Positions 27,687 to 36,859 of a stretch of DNA of 64,000 nt are shown here, one piece after another. Source of the DNA: an uncultured Bacteroidota bacterium. Lineage in GTDB: Bacteria; Bacteroidota; Bacteroidia; Chitinophagales; Chitinophagaceae. Location: positions 124,001-188,000 of the forward strand of contig CAIVKC010000043.1 in the NCBI GenBank assembly GCA_903906365.1. The letters run 5' to 3'. The position numbers were made by a program, and so were the translations under genes. Under the pieces are notes generated by a model. The model saw only the letters and a program-made list of their open reading frames with translations, had not been told where the DNA came from and ran no database searches. Numbering within the stretch: position 1 is the stretch's first letter; every line of letters begins with the position of its first letter.

Positions 27687-28259
27687 GTGAAAGCGAGGGA
27701 TGAAACGAAAATAGGACAAATTTTTGCTGCCACCCTGCAGCTGGTGGTTGAAATGGGCATAGCGGGCATCACCATGCGGCAGATTGCTAAAAAGGCCAGG
27801 TTGGCAACCGGTACACTTTATATCTATTTCCGCGACAAGGACGACCTCATTCACCAGCTATATGAAGATTGCCGCAACGCCTCCATCAATGCTTATTTTA
27901 AAGGCTATGACCCGGACCTTCCTTTTAAGGAAGGTTTCAGGATAATCTGGATAAATATCCTGCACTTCCGGATCGAAAATTTCGATGCAGCGGTATTTAT
28001 GGAACAATCCTATCATTCCCCTTTTATTTCCGAATCCTCCAAGGAAATGAGCCGTGACCTGCTGAGGCCCCTGTTCAAACTGATGGAAAGGGGAAAGGAA
28101 GCCAAGGTGGTAAAGGAACTGGATACCGTACTGTTGCTGATGTTTATGGTCGGCAGCACCAATGACGTGATCAAATATATAAAGTACCACCAACGAAAGC
28201 TAACCGATGACATTATTCAACAGGCGTTTACCCTCTGCTGGGATGGATTGAAGCGTTAA
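27687..28259 (+). CDS. TetR/AcrR-family transcriptional regulator
   Basis: 190 residues from GTG 27687; the next in-frame ATG would remove helix 1 of the DNA-binding domain. The HTH is at about residues 20-55 (GIAGITMRQIAKKARLATG, TLYIYFRDKDDLI). The C-terminal part is the ligand-binding domain. It heads a plus-strand run of USP, TolC, HlyD and DHA2 genes, and the palindromic operator immediately upstream argues for self-repression and control of this efflux operon. If the -7 box at 27675-27682 is used, the mRNA would begin at or next to the GTG, i.e. nearly leaderless. Confidence 0.9.
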   Translation: MKARDETKIGQIFAATLQLVVEMGIAGITMRQIAKKARLATGTLYIYFRDKDDLIHQLYEDCRNASINAYFKGYDPDLPFKEGFRIIWINILHFRIENFDAAVFMEQSYHSPFISESSKEMSRDLLRPLFKLMERGKEAKVVKELDTVLLLMFMVGSTNDVIKYIKYHQRKLTDDIIQQAFTLCWDGLKR

Positions 28260-28287
28260 TTTGAACGGGATCAGAAAATTTTTAATT

Positions 28288-29121
28288 ATGGCTACCATCA
28301 TCGTCGTCACTGATTTTTCCGCCTCCGCCGAAAATGCGCTCAGATATGCCTGCTCCTTTGTCGGCCAGCGCGGCGGAGTGGAGCTGCTGTTGCTCAATAT
28401 ATTTGCCGTACCTCCTTCCTATTCGGGGGAAGGGGTCTCCCTGGCCGCGGTCGGCGAAGCCATCGGGGAAAATGAAAACCAGCTTCGGGATGAATTTGAC
28501 TGGATCTCCCGGGAGTTTCCAGGGGTAAAAATCAATTATAAAGAACTGATCGGCGATTTTGTGGAAAGGCTGCAGCAGGAGGTAGACGAACAGCAGTCGC
28601 CGTTGGTGATCATGGGCACCCCGGACAATTATGGTGATCTCAGGTTATGGGGCCCTGACATATTGAATGCCCTGACCAGTCTCCCGGTTCCTGTCCTCAC
28701 CATCCCGGCCGGGGTGAGTTATAGGAAGATTGCGCATATCGCCTTTGCCTGCATTATGGAAAACATCAGCAGCCGCACGCCGGTTGAAGCCATCCAAAAA
28801 CTGGTAGACTTTACGGGTGCCAGGCTCCACGTGGTTGAAGTCGTACCTCCTGAAGAACCCGGAGAAGCAGGCAGGCAGGGTGAAGCGATCCTGAGAAACC
28901 GGCTCCCGGAACCTCCTGCCTTCTACCATAAGTTAGCTGAAAAACATGTGGTGGAAGCCATCGGCCATTTTGTGGCCGAACAACACATAGACCTCCTGCT
29001 GGTCAGGCCAAGAAAACACGGCGTCTGGTATAATTTGTTCCACAAGAGTTATTCCAAGGAACTGGCTAGGCTCAACCTGATCCCCGTGATGGCCCTCCAT
29101 GAGAAATGGGATATAAATTGA
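28288..29121 (+). CDS. Universal stress protein, two USP domains
   Basis: 277 residues from ATG 28288 (an in-frame TTG at 28261 adds 9). The first USP domain (IIVVTDFSASAENALRYA) covers residues 1-~145, and the second, more diverged, covers the rest and ends in IDLLLVRPRK...LIPVMALH. The G-2X-G-9X-G(S/T) ATP signature is not intact in the second domain. It lies between tetR and tolC in an apparent efflux operon, and its 3' end overlaps an upstream in-frame ATG of tolC. Confidence 0.88.
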   Translation: MATIIVVTDFSASAENALRYACSFVGQRGGVELLLLNIFAVPPSYSGEGVSLAAVGEAIGENENQLRDEFDWISREFPGVKINYKELIGDFVERLQQEVDEQQSPLVIMGTPDNYGDLRLWGPDILNALTSLPVPVLTIPAGVSYRKIAHIAFACIMENISSRTPVEAIQKLVDFTGARLHVVEVVPPEEPGEAGRQGEAILRNRLPEPPAFYHKLAEKHVVEAIGHFVAEQHIDLLLVRPRKHGVWYNLFHKSYSKELARLNLIPVMALHEKWDIN

Positions 29122-29141
29122 ATTTGAATTTTAAAAAAAAT

Positions 29142-30521
29142 ATGGACAGCATGAATCATCTTATCAGAAAGAAACCTTTCCTAACCTGGCTGGTCGTGTT
29201 ATTATGCCTGCGGGGGGAACTAATGGCCCAGGATACCACGGTAAACCTTACCATGGAGTCGGCCATCGCCCTGGGTCTGAAAAACAGCAAGCAGCTCAAG
29301 GGAAGCCTGGCCAAAATGGAGGCGGCCGCAGCCGTCCTGCAACAGGCTAAAGACCAACGGCTGCCTGATTTTAAGGTCAGCGGATCCTACCTCAGGCTGG
29401 ACAATCCAAATATTGACCTGAAGGTGAAATCCAATGGTTCGGGCGGGTCAACCGGCAACAACATCAATGTTTCCCAGGCATTTTACGGGATCGCCAGTAT
29501 ATCCTATCCGATTTATTCGGGACTTCGGATACAAAACGGAATTGCTGCTGCAAAATTCCTGGAAATGGCTGCCAGGCTGGATGCAGACCATGACCGTGGC
29601 TCGGTCATGCTCAATACCATCAATACCTATATCAATTTGTTCAAGGCCAAGGCTGCTGTCCTGCTGGTAAAGGAAAACCTGGAGCAGTCCAGGCAGCGGG
29701 ATACGGATTTTGCCAGCCTGGAAAGAAACGGGGTACTTGCAAGAAATGACCTGCTCAAGGCCCAGTTGCAGACCTCCAATATTGAGCTATCCCTGCTGGA
29801 CGCTGAAAACAACCTTAAACTCGCCACCCTGGCTTTGAACCTCCTGCTGGGCCTGCCTGAAAAATCCGAGCTGAACCTGGACTCTAACAGCCTCCACCCG
29901 CCGGCCCAAATCAAGGGAGTAGCAGAATATGAGGCCCTGGCCGCCAGGAGCCGCGCGGATGCACGGGCACTGGAGATGCGACGCCAGGCTGCCGGGGCGG
30001 GTATCCGTGCAGCCAAAGGAGAATACTATCCGAGTCTGGCCCTGACGGGTGGATATATCGCTGCGGATATTCCAGGTTTCTTTTCAGTTACCAATGCAGT
30101 GAATATCGGAGTGGGTTTACAATACAACCTTTCCTCCCTGTGGAAGACCAACGCAAAAATTCAGGAGGCCAGGGCCAAGGAACGCCAGGTTCTTGCCGAG
30201 GCAGAATATATGGATGACAACATAAAATACCAGGTCAATGAAGCGTACCAGGCTTTCGAGTTAAGCCGGAAGAAAATAGAAGTATACTCCAAGGCCATTG
30301 AACAGGCGAAGGAGAACTACAAGATCACCAAAAACAAGTATGATAATTCCCTGGCCACCACCACTGACCTGCTGGAGGCTGACCTGGCCCAGTTGCAGGC
30401 AACACTAAATCATGCCTTTGCCCAGGCCGAGTCCACAGCGGCCTATAACCGGCTGCTGCAGGCAGCGGGACTGCTGACAGGGGGCGTTTCAGACAATTCA
30501 TTTTCCAAGCCAAACAATTAA
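29142..30521 (+). CDS. TolC-family outer membrane efflux protein
   Basis: 459 residues from ATG 29142; an ATG at 29106 inside the USP gene is possible but adds an odd leader. Signal peptide ends near LMAQ. Two OEP repeats of long amphipathic helices (TMESAIALGLKNSKQLKGSL, NKYDNSLATTTDLLEADLAQ) form the periplasmic tunnel. Forms the outer channel for the HlyD/DHA2 pair encoded next. Confidence 0.92.
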   Translation: MDSMNHLIRKKPFLTWLVVLLCLRGELMAQDTTVNLTMESAIALGLKNSKQLKGSLAKMEAAAAVLQQAKDQRLPDFKVSGSYLRLDNPNIDLKVKSNGSGGSTGNNINVSQAFYGIASISYPIYSGLRIQNGIAAAKFLEMAARLDADHDRGSVMLNTINTYINLFKAKAAVLLVKENLEQSRQRDTDFASLERNGVLARNDLLKAQLQTSNIELSLLDAENNLKLATLALNLLLGLPEKSELNLDSNSLHPPAQIKGVAEYEALAARSRADARALEMRRQAAGAGIRAAKGEYYPSLALTGGYIAADIPGFFSVTNAVNIGVGLQYNLSSLWKTNAKIQEARAKERQVLAEAEYMDDNIKYQVNEAYQAFELSRKKIEVYSKAIEQAKENYKITKNKYDNSLATTTDLLEADLAQLQATLNHAFAQAESTAAYNRLLQAAGLLTGGVSDNSFSKPNN

Positions 30522-30534
30522 GAATCTAATTTAT

Positions 30535-31644
30535 ATGCAAACTAATTCAAACGAAACCAAACAACCCGCCACTCCCAAGAAAACCAATAGAACCTTCCTC
30601 ATCGTGCTGATACTGCTGGTCATTGCGGGGGGCTGGTTTGCCATCTCCAATTATATCCATGGCCTACATCACGAGGAAACCGAGGATGCCCAGGTAGAAG
30701 CCAATATCAGCCCGGTGATACCACGGATATCGGGGTACGTTACCCAAATCCGGGTGCAGGATAACCAAAAAGTCAAAAAAGGCGATACCCTGCTGGTACT
30801 CGATGACCGCGAACTGAAAATCAGGCTCGATCAGGCAGAAGCAGCCCTTGCCACGGCAAGGGATAATATGGAGGCAGCCCGGGCTACCACTTCTGCAGCG
30901 GATGCCAATATTGCCACCTCACAGGCAGGTATCACCACCGCTGATGCCCAGATAGAAGCCGCAAAAATAAATGTATGGCGCACCTCACAGGATTATGACA
31001 GATATGCCAACCTGATAAAAGACCATTCCATCACCCAGCAGCAATTTGAACAGGTACTGGCTGCCAAACAAACCGCTGAAAAACAGCTGCAGGTCCTGGT
31101 GGAACAGAAAAACCAGGCACTGAGACAGACTAATGCGGTAGCATCCCAGTCCCATGCCACCTCCCGGCAGATCACCGTAGCCGGTTCCGGTGTGAAGCAG
31201 CGTCAGGTGGATGTGGATGATGCCCGACTGAATCTTTCCTACGCTGTCATTACAGCACCTGAGGACGGGCTGGTTTCAAAAGTGAATGTCCAGGAAGGGC
31301 AGTTTATTACAGCAGGCCAGTCCCTGTTCAGTGTGGTCCTGGACCAGCAAATATGGGTGGTTGCCAATTTCAAAGAAACGCAGTTGGACAGGATGAAAGC
31401 GGGTCAGCGTGCCATTATTAAGGCAGACGCTTTTCCAGGTCATGCATTCGAGGCGACGGTTTCTTCCTTTGCCGCAGCCACCGGAGCAAGATTCGCCCTG
31501 TTGCCCCCTGATAACTCAAGCGGCAATTTCGTAAAAGTAGTCCAGCGCCTACCCGTAAAGATTGAATTCACTCAACGGGCTGACTCCCTGGTCAGGCTGC
31601 TGCGGGCAGGCATGAATGTTACCGTTGACGTGCACCTTGATTAA
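30535..31644 (+). CDS. HlyD/EmrA-family periplasmic adaptor
   Basis: 369 residues: one N-terminal membrane helix (about 23-43), a lipoyl half-motif (VIPRISGYVTQIRVQDNQ), a long coiled coil (about 95-215), the second lipoyl half (ITAPEDGLVSKVNVQEGQF) and a beta-barrel domain. EmrA-type adaptor of the DHA2 pump encoded downstream. Starts 13 bp after tolC. Confidence 0.93.
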   Translation: MQTNSNETKQPATPKKTNRTFLIVLILLVIAGGWFAISNYIHGLHHEETEDAQVEANISPVIPRISGYVTQIRVQDNQKVKKGDTLLVLDDRELKIRLDQAEAALATARDNMEAARATTSAADANIATSQAGITTADAQIEAAKINVWRTSQDYDRYANLIKDHSITQQQFEQVLAAKQTAEKQLQVLVEQKNQALRQTNAVASQSHATSRQITVAGSGVKQRQVDVDDARLNLSYAVITAPEDGLVSKVNVQEGQFITAGQSLFSVVLDQQIWVVANFKETQLDRMKAGQRAIIKADAFPGHAFEATVSSFAAATGARFALLPPDNSSGNFVKVVQRLPVKIEFTQRADSLVRLLRAGMNVTVDVHLD

Positions 31645-31649
31645 TATTC

Positions 31650-31669
31650 GGCCCCCGGCTTCTGGGGCC
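31650..31669 (+). other. Intercistronic hairpin between adaptor and pump genes
   Basis: A 6-bp GC stem GGCCCC/GGGGCC with an 8-nt loop and no following T-run. Too short of a terminator; it could stabilise or attenuate the operon mRNA. Confidence 0.4.
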
Positions 31670-31686
31670 CTCAGATAGATTATCTT

Positions 31687-33240
31687 ATGGAACAACAGAA
31701 TTCATTAGTTACTTACGGGGCAGCCAGGGTTATTATCACCCTGACCGCCATTATGTGTGCGCTGCTTGAAATAGTTGATACAACTATTGTCAATGTTGCC
31801 CTCAATGACATGAAGGGAAACCTGGGGGCCAGCACCTCGGAAGTGGGATGGGTGGTGACTTCCTATGCCATTGGCAATGTCATTATCATCCCCATGACCA
31901 GCTGGCTTTCCCAGCAGTTTGGCAGGCGGAATTATTTTGCTGCCTCCATCATGCTGTTTACCCTTTGCTCATTTTTATGTGGCAATGCCAATGGCATCTG
32001 GGAACTGGTGTTATTCCGCTTTCTGCAGGGAGCAGGCGGGGGAGCCCTGCTGGTGACCTCCCAGACGATCATTACGGAGAGCTATCCGCCGGAAAAAAGA
32101 GGGATGGCCCAGGCCATCTACGGGCTGGGCGTTATCATTGGCCCGACACTGGGGCCGCCCCTGGGGGGCTACATCATTGATCACCATTCCTGGCCATATA
32201 TCTTCTATATCAATATCCCAATAGGCGTCATTGCCACGCTGCTTACCCTGCAGTTTGTCCGCAGCCCGAAATATGGTGAAAAAAGCTCCGTCCGGGACGT
32301 TGACTGGCTCGGCATCGGACTGCTTGCGGCCTGTGTGGGCTCCCTGCAGTACGTACTGGAAAAAGGACAGGATGATGACTGGTTCAATGACCGGGCGATT
32401 GTCCTTTTATCCGTTGTAGCAGTCTTTGGGTTTTTCTTCTTCATCTGGCGGGAACTGACCTACCATAAACCCATTGTGGAACTGCGGGTGTTAAAAAATG
32501 GAAACCTGCGGGTCGGCACCATGCTTTCCTTTATTATGGGGTTTGGACTCTATGGTTCCACCTTTATCATACCGCTTTATACCCAGTCCACCCTGGGATG
32601 GACTGCACAGCAGGCCGGGATGCTGATGATCCCCGCCGCAGTGACCACCGCATTCATGATGCCCATTATTGGCCAGTTATTGCAAAAGGGGGTACCCCAG
32701 CAATACCTGGTAGCCCTGGGTATGTTGCTTTTCTTTGTATACTCATTATGGGGCTACAAGATATTAACGCCCGATACGGGGGCACCCAATTTTTTCTGGA
32801 TGCTGATTGTACGCGGTGTCGGCCTGGGCATGTTGTTTATACCCATCACCACCCTGTCCCTTTCTACCCTCAAAGGGCAGCAGATTGGTCAGGGGGCTTC
32901 TTTTACGGGTATGATGCGTCAATTAGGGGGGTCATTCGGGGTGGCGCTGGTAACCACCTTCATGGCCAGGCGTAACATGACCCACCGCAGTGACCTGGTC
33001 ACCAAACTGGATATTTACAACCCGGCAGTTCAGCAGCATGTGGCGGGTATACAGCAAAGTTTCATGGCCAAGGGGCTTGCTTCCAATACGGCCCTTCAAA
33101 GCGCTTATCAGTCCATGGATTATGCGATTTCCAAGCAGGCAGCGGTGCTGTCCTATATGGATGTTTTTCTTTATCTGGGCATCCTGTTCCTGATCTGTGT
33201 TCCCTTTGTGCTCCTGGTAAAGGGTAACAAAGGAAAATAA
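31687..33240 (+). CDS. DHA2-family (EmrB/QacA) drug:H+ antiporter
   Basis: 517 residues, 14 predicted membrane helices. Motif D1-like LEIVDTTIVNVAL in helix 1, motif A region WLSQQFGRRNYF, and motif C-like GLGVIIGPTLGPPLGGYI. Inner-membrane pump of the TetR-USP-TolC-HlyD-EmrB set; export of hydrophobic toxic compounds is expected, substrate unknown. Confidence 0.93.
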   Translation: MEQQNSLVTYGAARVIITLTAIMCALLEIVDTTIVNVALNDMKGNLGASTSEVGWVVTSYAIGNVIIIPMTSWLSQQFGRRNYFAASIMLFTLCSFLCGNANGIWELVLFRFLQGAGGGALLVTSQTIITESYPPEKRGMAQAIYGLGVIIGPTLGPPLGGYIIDHHSWPYIFYINIPIGVIATLLTLQFVRSPKYGEKSSVRDVDWLGIGLLAACVGSLQYVLEKGQDDDWFNDRAIVLLSVVAVFGFFFFIWRELTYHKPIVELRVLKNGNLRVGTMLSFIMGFGLYGSTFIIPLYTQSTLGWTAQQAGMLMIPAAVTTAFMMPIIGQLLQKGVPQQYLVALGMLLFFVYSLWGYKILTPDTGAPNFFWMLIVRGVGLGMLFIPITTLSLSTLKGQQIGQGASFTGMMRQLGGSFGVALVTTFMARRNMTHRSDLVTKLDIYNPAVQQHVAGIQQSFMAKGLASNTALQSAYQSMDYAISKQAAVLSYMDVFLYLGILFLICVPFVLLVKGNKGK

Positions 33241-33379
33241 CCCACCCTGGCAGGCGGGGCCCACTAAATCAACCGGGGGGCAAATGCATGCAGGATCCAA
33301 GGGGCGTAAAAGGTCGGTCCGTTTTTCATGCGGCCGATGAAGGGTGCGGACCCTTGGTAAAGCAGTTCCCGGCCGGCCG

Positions 33380-34018
33380 TTAATGGGTAAAGCCGAAATC
33401 CACGACCCGGCGGAGGTATTTTTTGTCCTGAATCACCCAGGTTACTTCATAGCTGCCGGTATCATCCCGGCTGAGCATATAAATATAAATATTTCTTTTA
33501 TCTGCCGATAAATACACCGCATCCTGCGATTTGATGACACCACCCTCCAAATAGGTAAAGCGCGGGTTATACAGATCGCCATAAGCGGCAGGGGGAATGG
33601 CAATGGTGTCCTTACCGGTGATGACGGTTACTGCAGAAATGGTTACCTGCGGCACTTTGGTGTAGTTACCATAATATGGCTTATTATCAATTTTAACCAG
33701 CCGTTTTCCTTCATATCCCATTTTATGTTTTCCGGCAAAAAAAACACCGGACTGGATGATGACCTGGATTCCCGCGCTGTCAAAGCGTATGTAGTTATCG
33801 CCGAATTTGGTAATGGGCAGCTTTTTGAGGGGCTGGGAATTAATGCTTTCCCCTATACCCGATAAGGTAAAGGATGCCAGATCCCTGCGAATATCCTTAT
33901 CATATATACGGGTAAAACTTTCACGCGTGTTACGCAGGTCCGTAAAATCAGCGTCCTGACCCTGGGCGGAAATATGGCCTGTGAATAGCAGAAATAGCAA
34001 TAGTTTACGCATCATCAT
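33380..34018 (-). CDS. Hypothetical secreted protein
   Basis: 212 residues with a signal peptide (MMMRKLLLFLLFTGHISAQG; three consecutive possible start codons). The mature part is beta-rich with no motif I recognise (ITKFGDNYIRFDSAGIQVII, YMLSRDDTGSYEVTWVIQD). Periplasmic or outer-membrane location is likely. It is convergent with the pump gene and 94 bp downstream of the DinB gene on the same strand. Confidence 0.65.
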   Translation of the reverse strand: MMMRKLLLFLLFTGHISAQGQDADFTDLRNTRESFTRIYDKDIRRDLASFTLSGIGESINSQPLKKLPITKFGDNYIRFDSAGIQVIIQSGVFFAGKHKMGYEGKRLVKIDNKPYYGNYTKVPQVTISAVTVITGKDTIAIPPAAYGDLYNPRFTYLEGGVIKSQDAVYLSADKRNIYIYMLSRDDTGSYEVTWVIQDKKYLRRVVDFGFTH

Positions 34019-34112
34019 TGATTTTCATTTTAATGGCATGGTTTTACGCACGGCCCTCCTGCAAGCGGCGGAGCCCGTTAAAACAGAAAGACTTTTGGAT
34101 GCCCGAAGGCTT

Positions 34113-34619
34113 TCAAAGGAAAGCCATTTGTCCCAGATGGTAACTCTGATGGCTGGTCCGGCTGATCAGGATACTGAGCTTGTTTCGGTGGGGTTCCTTT
34201 TCAAAATCAGCCTCAGAGACTGCGGTATGCCGGGTGAACCATTGATCGGCTTCCATGTTGGCCATATGCCCGGACAGCGCTGCATTTACATCCAGCCAGC
34301 ATTTTTTCAATTCCGCAACGGCGGGTTTGGGAAGTCCCGATTTGTCCGGGCCGGTCAGGAAAATGGGATCCAGCCAGGGAAACAGTTTTTCCCCGAAACC
34401 AAGCAGTACAATAATACCATCATTCACGGCCGCGAGATGCCCCAGCAGGTAAACGCCGCTGTTTCTTCCCGGCGCAACTTCCCGGGCCAGCTGTTCATCA
34501 CTGAGTTTTGAAAGCAGGGTATCCAGCCTTTTATTCTGCGCTTCCCAGGCGCCAATGGTCATTTTAATGCATAATTCCTTGTAGAAGGTATCGGAAAATG
34601 CGACAGGCAGGGTTGACAT
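34113..34619 (-). CDS. DinB-family (DUF664-like) four-helix protein
   Basis: 168 residues. The DinB metal-site histidines are visible in GVYLLGHLAAVNDG and the C-terminal SHQSYHLGQMAFL. The fold is a four-helix bundle of the DinB/YfiT type, which includes thiol transferases and unknown enzymes. Nothing in the context gives a substrate. Confidence 0.85.
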   Translation of the reverse strand: MSTLPVAFSDTFYKELCIKMTIGAWEAQNKRLDTLLSKLSDEQLAREVAPGRNSGVYLLGHLAAVNDGIIVLLGFGEKLFPWLDPIFLTGPDKSGLPKPAVAELKKCWLDVNAALSGHMANMEADQWFTRHTAVSEADFEKEPHRNKLSILISRTSHQSYHLGQMAFL

Positions 34620-34753
34620 GATTTTTTTTTACCAATATACAATCTATTTTGCTATTCAGTGGTATCCACTGCCGGGGTCGGCTGCTTTTGGGCAGCAGCC
34701 CCCCTGATGGAAGCAGGCAGTGGTCGCAAACAATAGAATGTTTAATTTCAGGG

Positions 34754-36594
34754 ATGAATTCACCTTCCATTGGCAAGTACCTGCTGTTGCTGTTGTTGCC
34801 GGCTGGTCCTATGGCCCTGCCTGCCCAGCAGGACATGAAAATCCTCACCAACCAGGTTGGGTATGAAACCCTCAAATCCAAGCGGGCAGTCATCGTCGCT
34901 CCAGGCCCGGTGCCGGTGGCCGACATAGAACTCGTCAACCTGGGCACAGGCAAGCCGGTTTTTCATACAGCTGCTGTATACAGCGGCCCGGTCCAGCGCT
35001 GGAAAAAAGGGGTGTTTTATACCATTGATTTTTCCGGTTTCCGCGGGGCGGGCAGCTATTGTCTGAGGGCCCGGGTACATGGATCGGATATTTGTTCCCA
35101 TCCCTTTATCATCGAAGAGGATGTACTGGAACAGTTCACCCTCTCTGATGTGCTGTATTATTTGAAAGGGCAGCGCTGTTCCGGGCTTTTCGATCAAGCA
35201 GACCACCGGCTTATGCCCAACGGACAACCGGGCCCTCCCCTGGATGTTCATGGCGGCTGGTATGATGCGACCGGGGACTACGGGAAACATTTATCCCACC
35301 TTTCTTTTTCCTCTTTTTTCAATCCGCAACAGATTTCACTCACCGTCTGGAGCCTGTTTAAAAGCTACGCATTGCTAAAGGACAAGCCGGAGAAGGGGTT
35401 TCGTCAAATTAAGCGCAGGATGCTCGATGAAGCCATGTACGGGGCGGACTACCTGGTGCGTATCCAGGCCAGGGGTGGTTCTTTTTACCGTTCTGTATCC
35501 GCCCCAGGCCCGGGTAAACTGGCTAAGGACCGCGTCATCAGGCCCGAGGATAAGGGGTATCGTATCCGTCAAAGCGCTGACCAGTCCCTTTCCAGCGGCA
35601 GCGCTGAAAATAACTGGAGGAGTTACCAGTCGAGTTTTCGTTCAGGCGCCGGAATGGCGATAGCCGCCCTTGCCATGGCTTCCACCTATGATACTTCGGG
35701 GGATTTTAGCCCGGGGGATTACCTGAAGGCAGCTGAAAACGCCTTTGAATTTTTAGACAGCAACAATGAGTCGATGACCAATGACGGCAAGGAAAACATA
35801 CTTGATGATTATTGTGCCCTTTCTGCGGCTACTGAACTGTACCGGGCCACAGGCCATGAAAAGTACAAGAAGGCGGCTGACAAAAGAGCCTCTAACCTGG
35901 TGGGAAGGCTTTGCTCCTGGGAGCATTACCAGGATTATTGGCGTGCCGATGGAAAGGACAGGCCATTTTTCCATCCCTCTGATGCGGGGCTGCCCGTCAT
36001 CAGTTTATTGTATTATTATCCCCTGGCCAGCCCCGGGTTTCAGCAGCAGATCAAAGCGGTCCTCAAAAGATCCCTGGATTTTGAGCTGGCACTCACCCGG
36101 GAAGTGAACAATCCATTCGGATACAGCCGCCAGCTGGTTCAGGATACGGCCGGTCTGAGACACAGCGCTTTTTTTTCCCGCATGGCAGTGAAGCCTCTCC
36201 CTGGTGGCAGGGTGAAAACGCCAGGCTTTCCTCCATGGCTGCGGCTGCCAGGCTTGCCTGCAGGCTGTTTGCAACCCAAGACGCGTTCCGGGACAGCCTG
36301 GAGCATTTTGCCACAGACCAGCTCAACTGGATTTGTGGCCTCAATCCGTTTGATGCCTGTATGCTGCAGGGCCGGGGATACAATAATCCCGTCTATGGTT
36401 TTTTTGGGACTTTTGAATATGCCAATGCACCCGGCGGGATTGTAAACGGAATAACTTCCGGACTGCTCGATGAACAGGACATAGATTTCAATATCCCCTT
36501 TAAGGTTAGTGGTAAAGACTATGACTGGCGGTGGGCCGAACAGTGGCTTCCGCATGCCAGCTGGTACCTGCTTGCCATTTCACTGAAGCCCTAG
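34754..36594 (+). pseudogene. GH9 family cellulase, interrupted by a -1 frameshift at a T8 run
   Basis: The start at 34754 gives a signal peptide (MNSPSIGKYLLLLLLPAGP..., cleavage near LPAQ), an N-terminal Ig-like domain (about 28-120) and a GH9 (alpha/alpha)6 barrel. The catalytic base region GGWYDATGDYGKH (D171, D175) is in the first frame. At T8 (36169-36176) the frame shifts: the first frame ends at 36445, while the -1 frame continues with PHGSEASPWWQGENARL, LNWICGLNPFD and WAEQWLPHASWYL to 36594. The last Glu-containing segment holds the expected catalytic acid, so the unshifted product would be inactive. A ninth T, or -1 slippage on the heptamer T TTT TTT, restores a 613-residue enzyme. 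Assembly error, true mutation and programmed slippage are all possible. Confidence 0.85.
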
Positions 36595-36859
36595 GCAGGG
36601 CCCAATCAGGCCACCAATGGCCAAAGGCTGCTGGTTACTGCCCCCGGAACCCCGCTTAAGGAAAAGGGTTAAAACCACCCTTTGTGTACCCCTTACCATG
36701 CCCCCGAAAACCGGTTTGCTGCCTGTGGCGGGACACCCGGGCCGGACAGCCACTTAGGTAAAATTTGCCTGGCCTTTTCTTAAGACCCTGGATTTACTGC
36801 TTACTTTTGTGAGCGCAACCCCTGTAGGCACAGAAACGGGGGCCTTAAATCTTTCATCC

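Noticed and set aside
33241-33379. Possible bidirectional terminator between the pump and the hypothetical secreted protein
   Set aside because: GGTCCG/CGGACC arms are separated by a long loop and no T-run follows.
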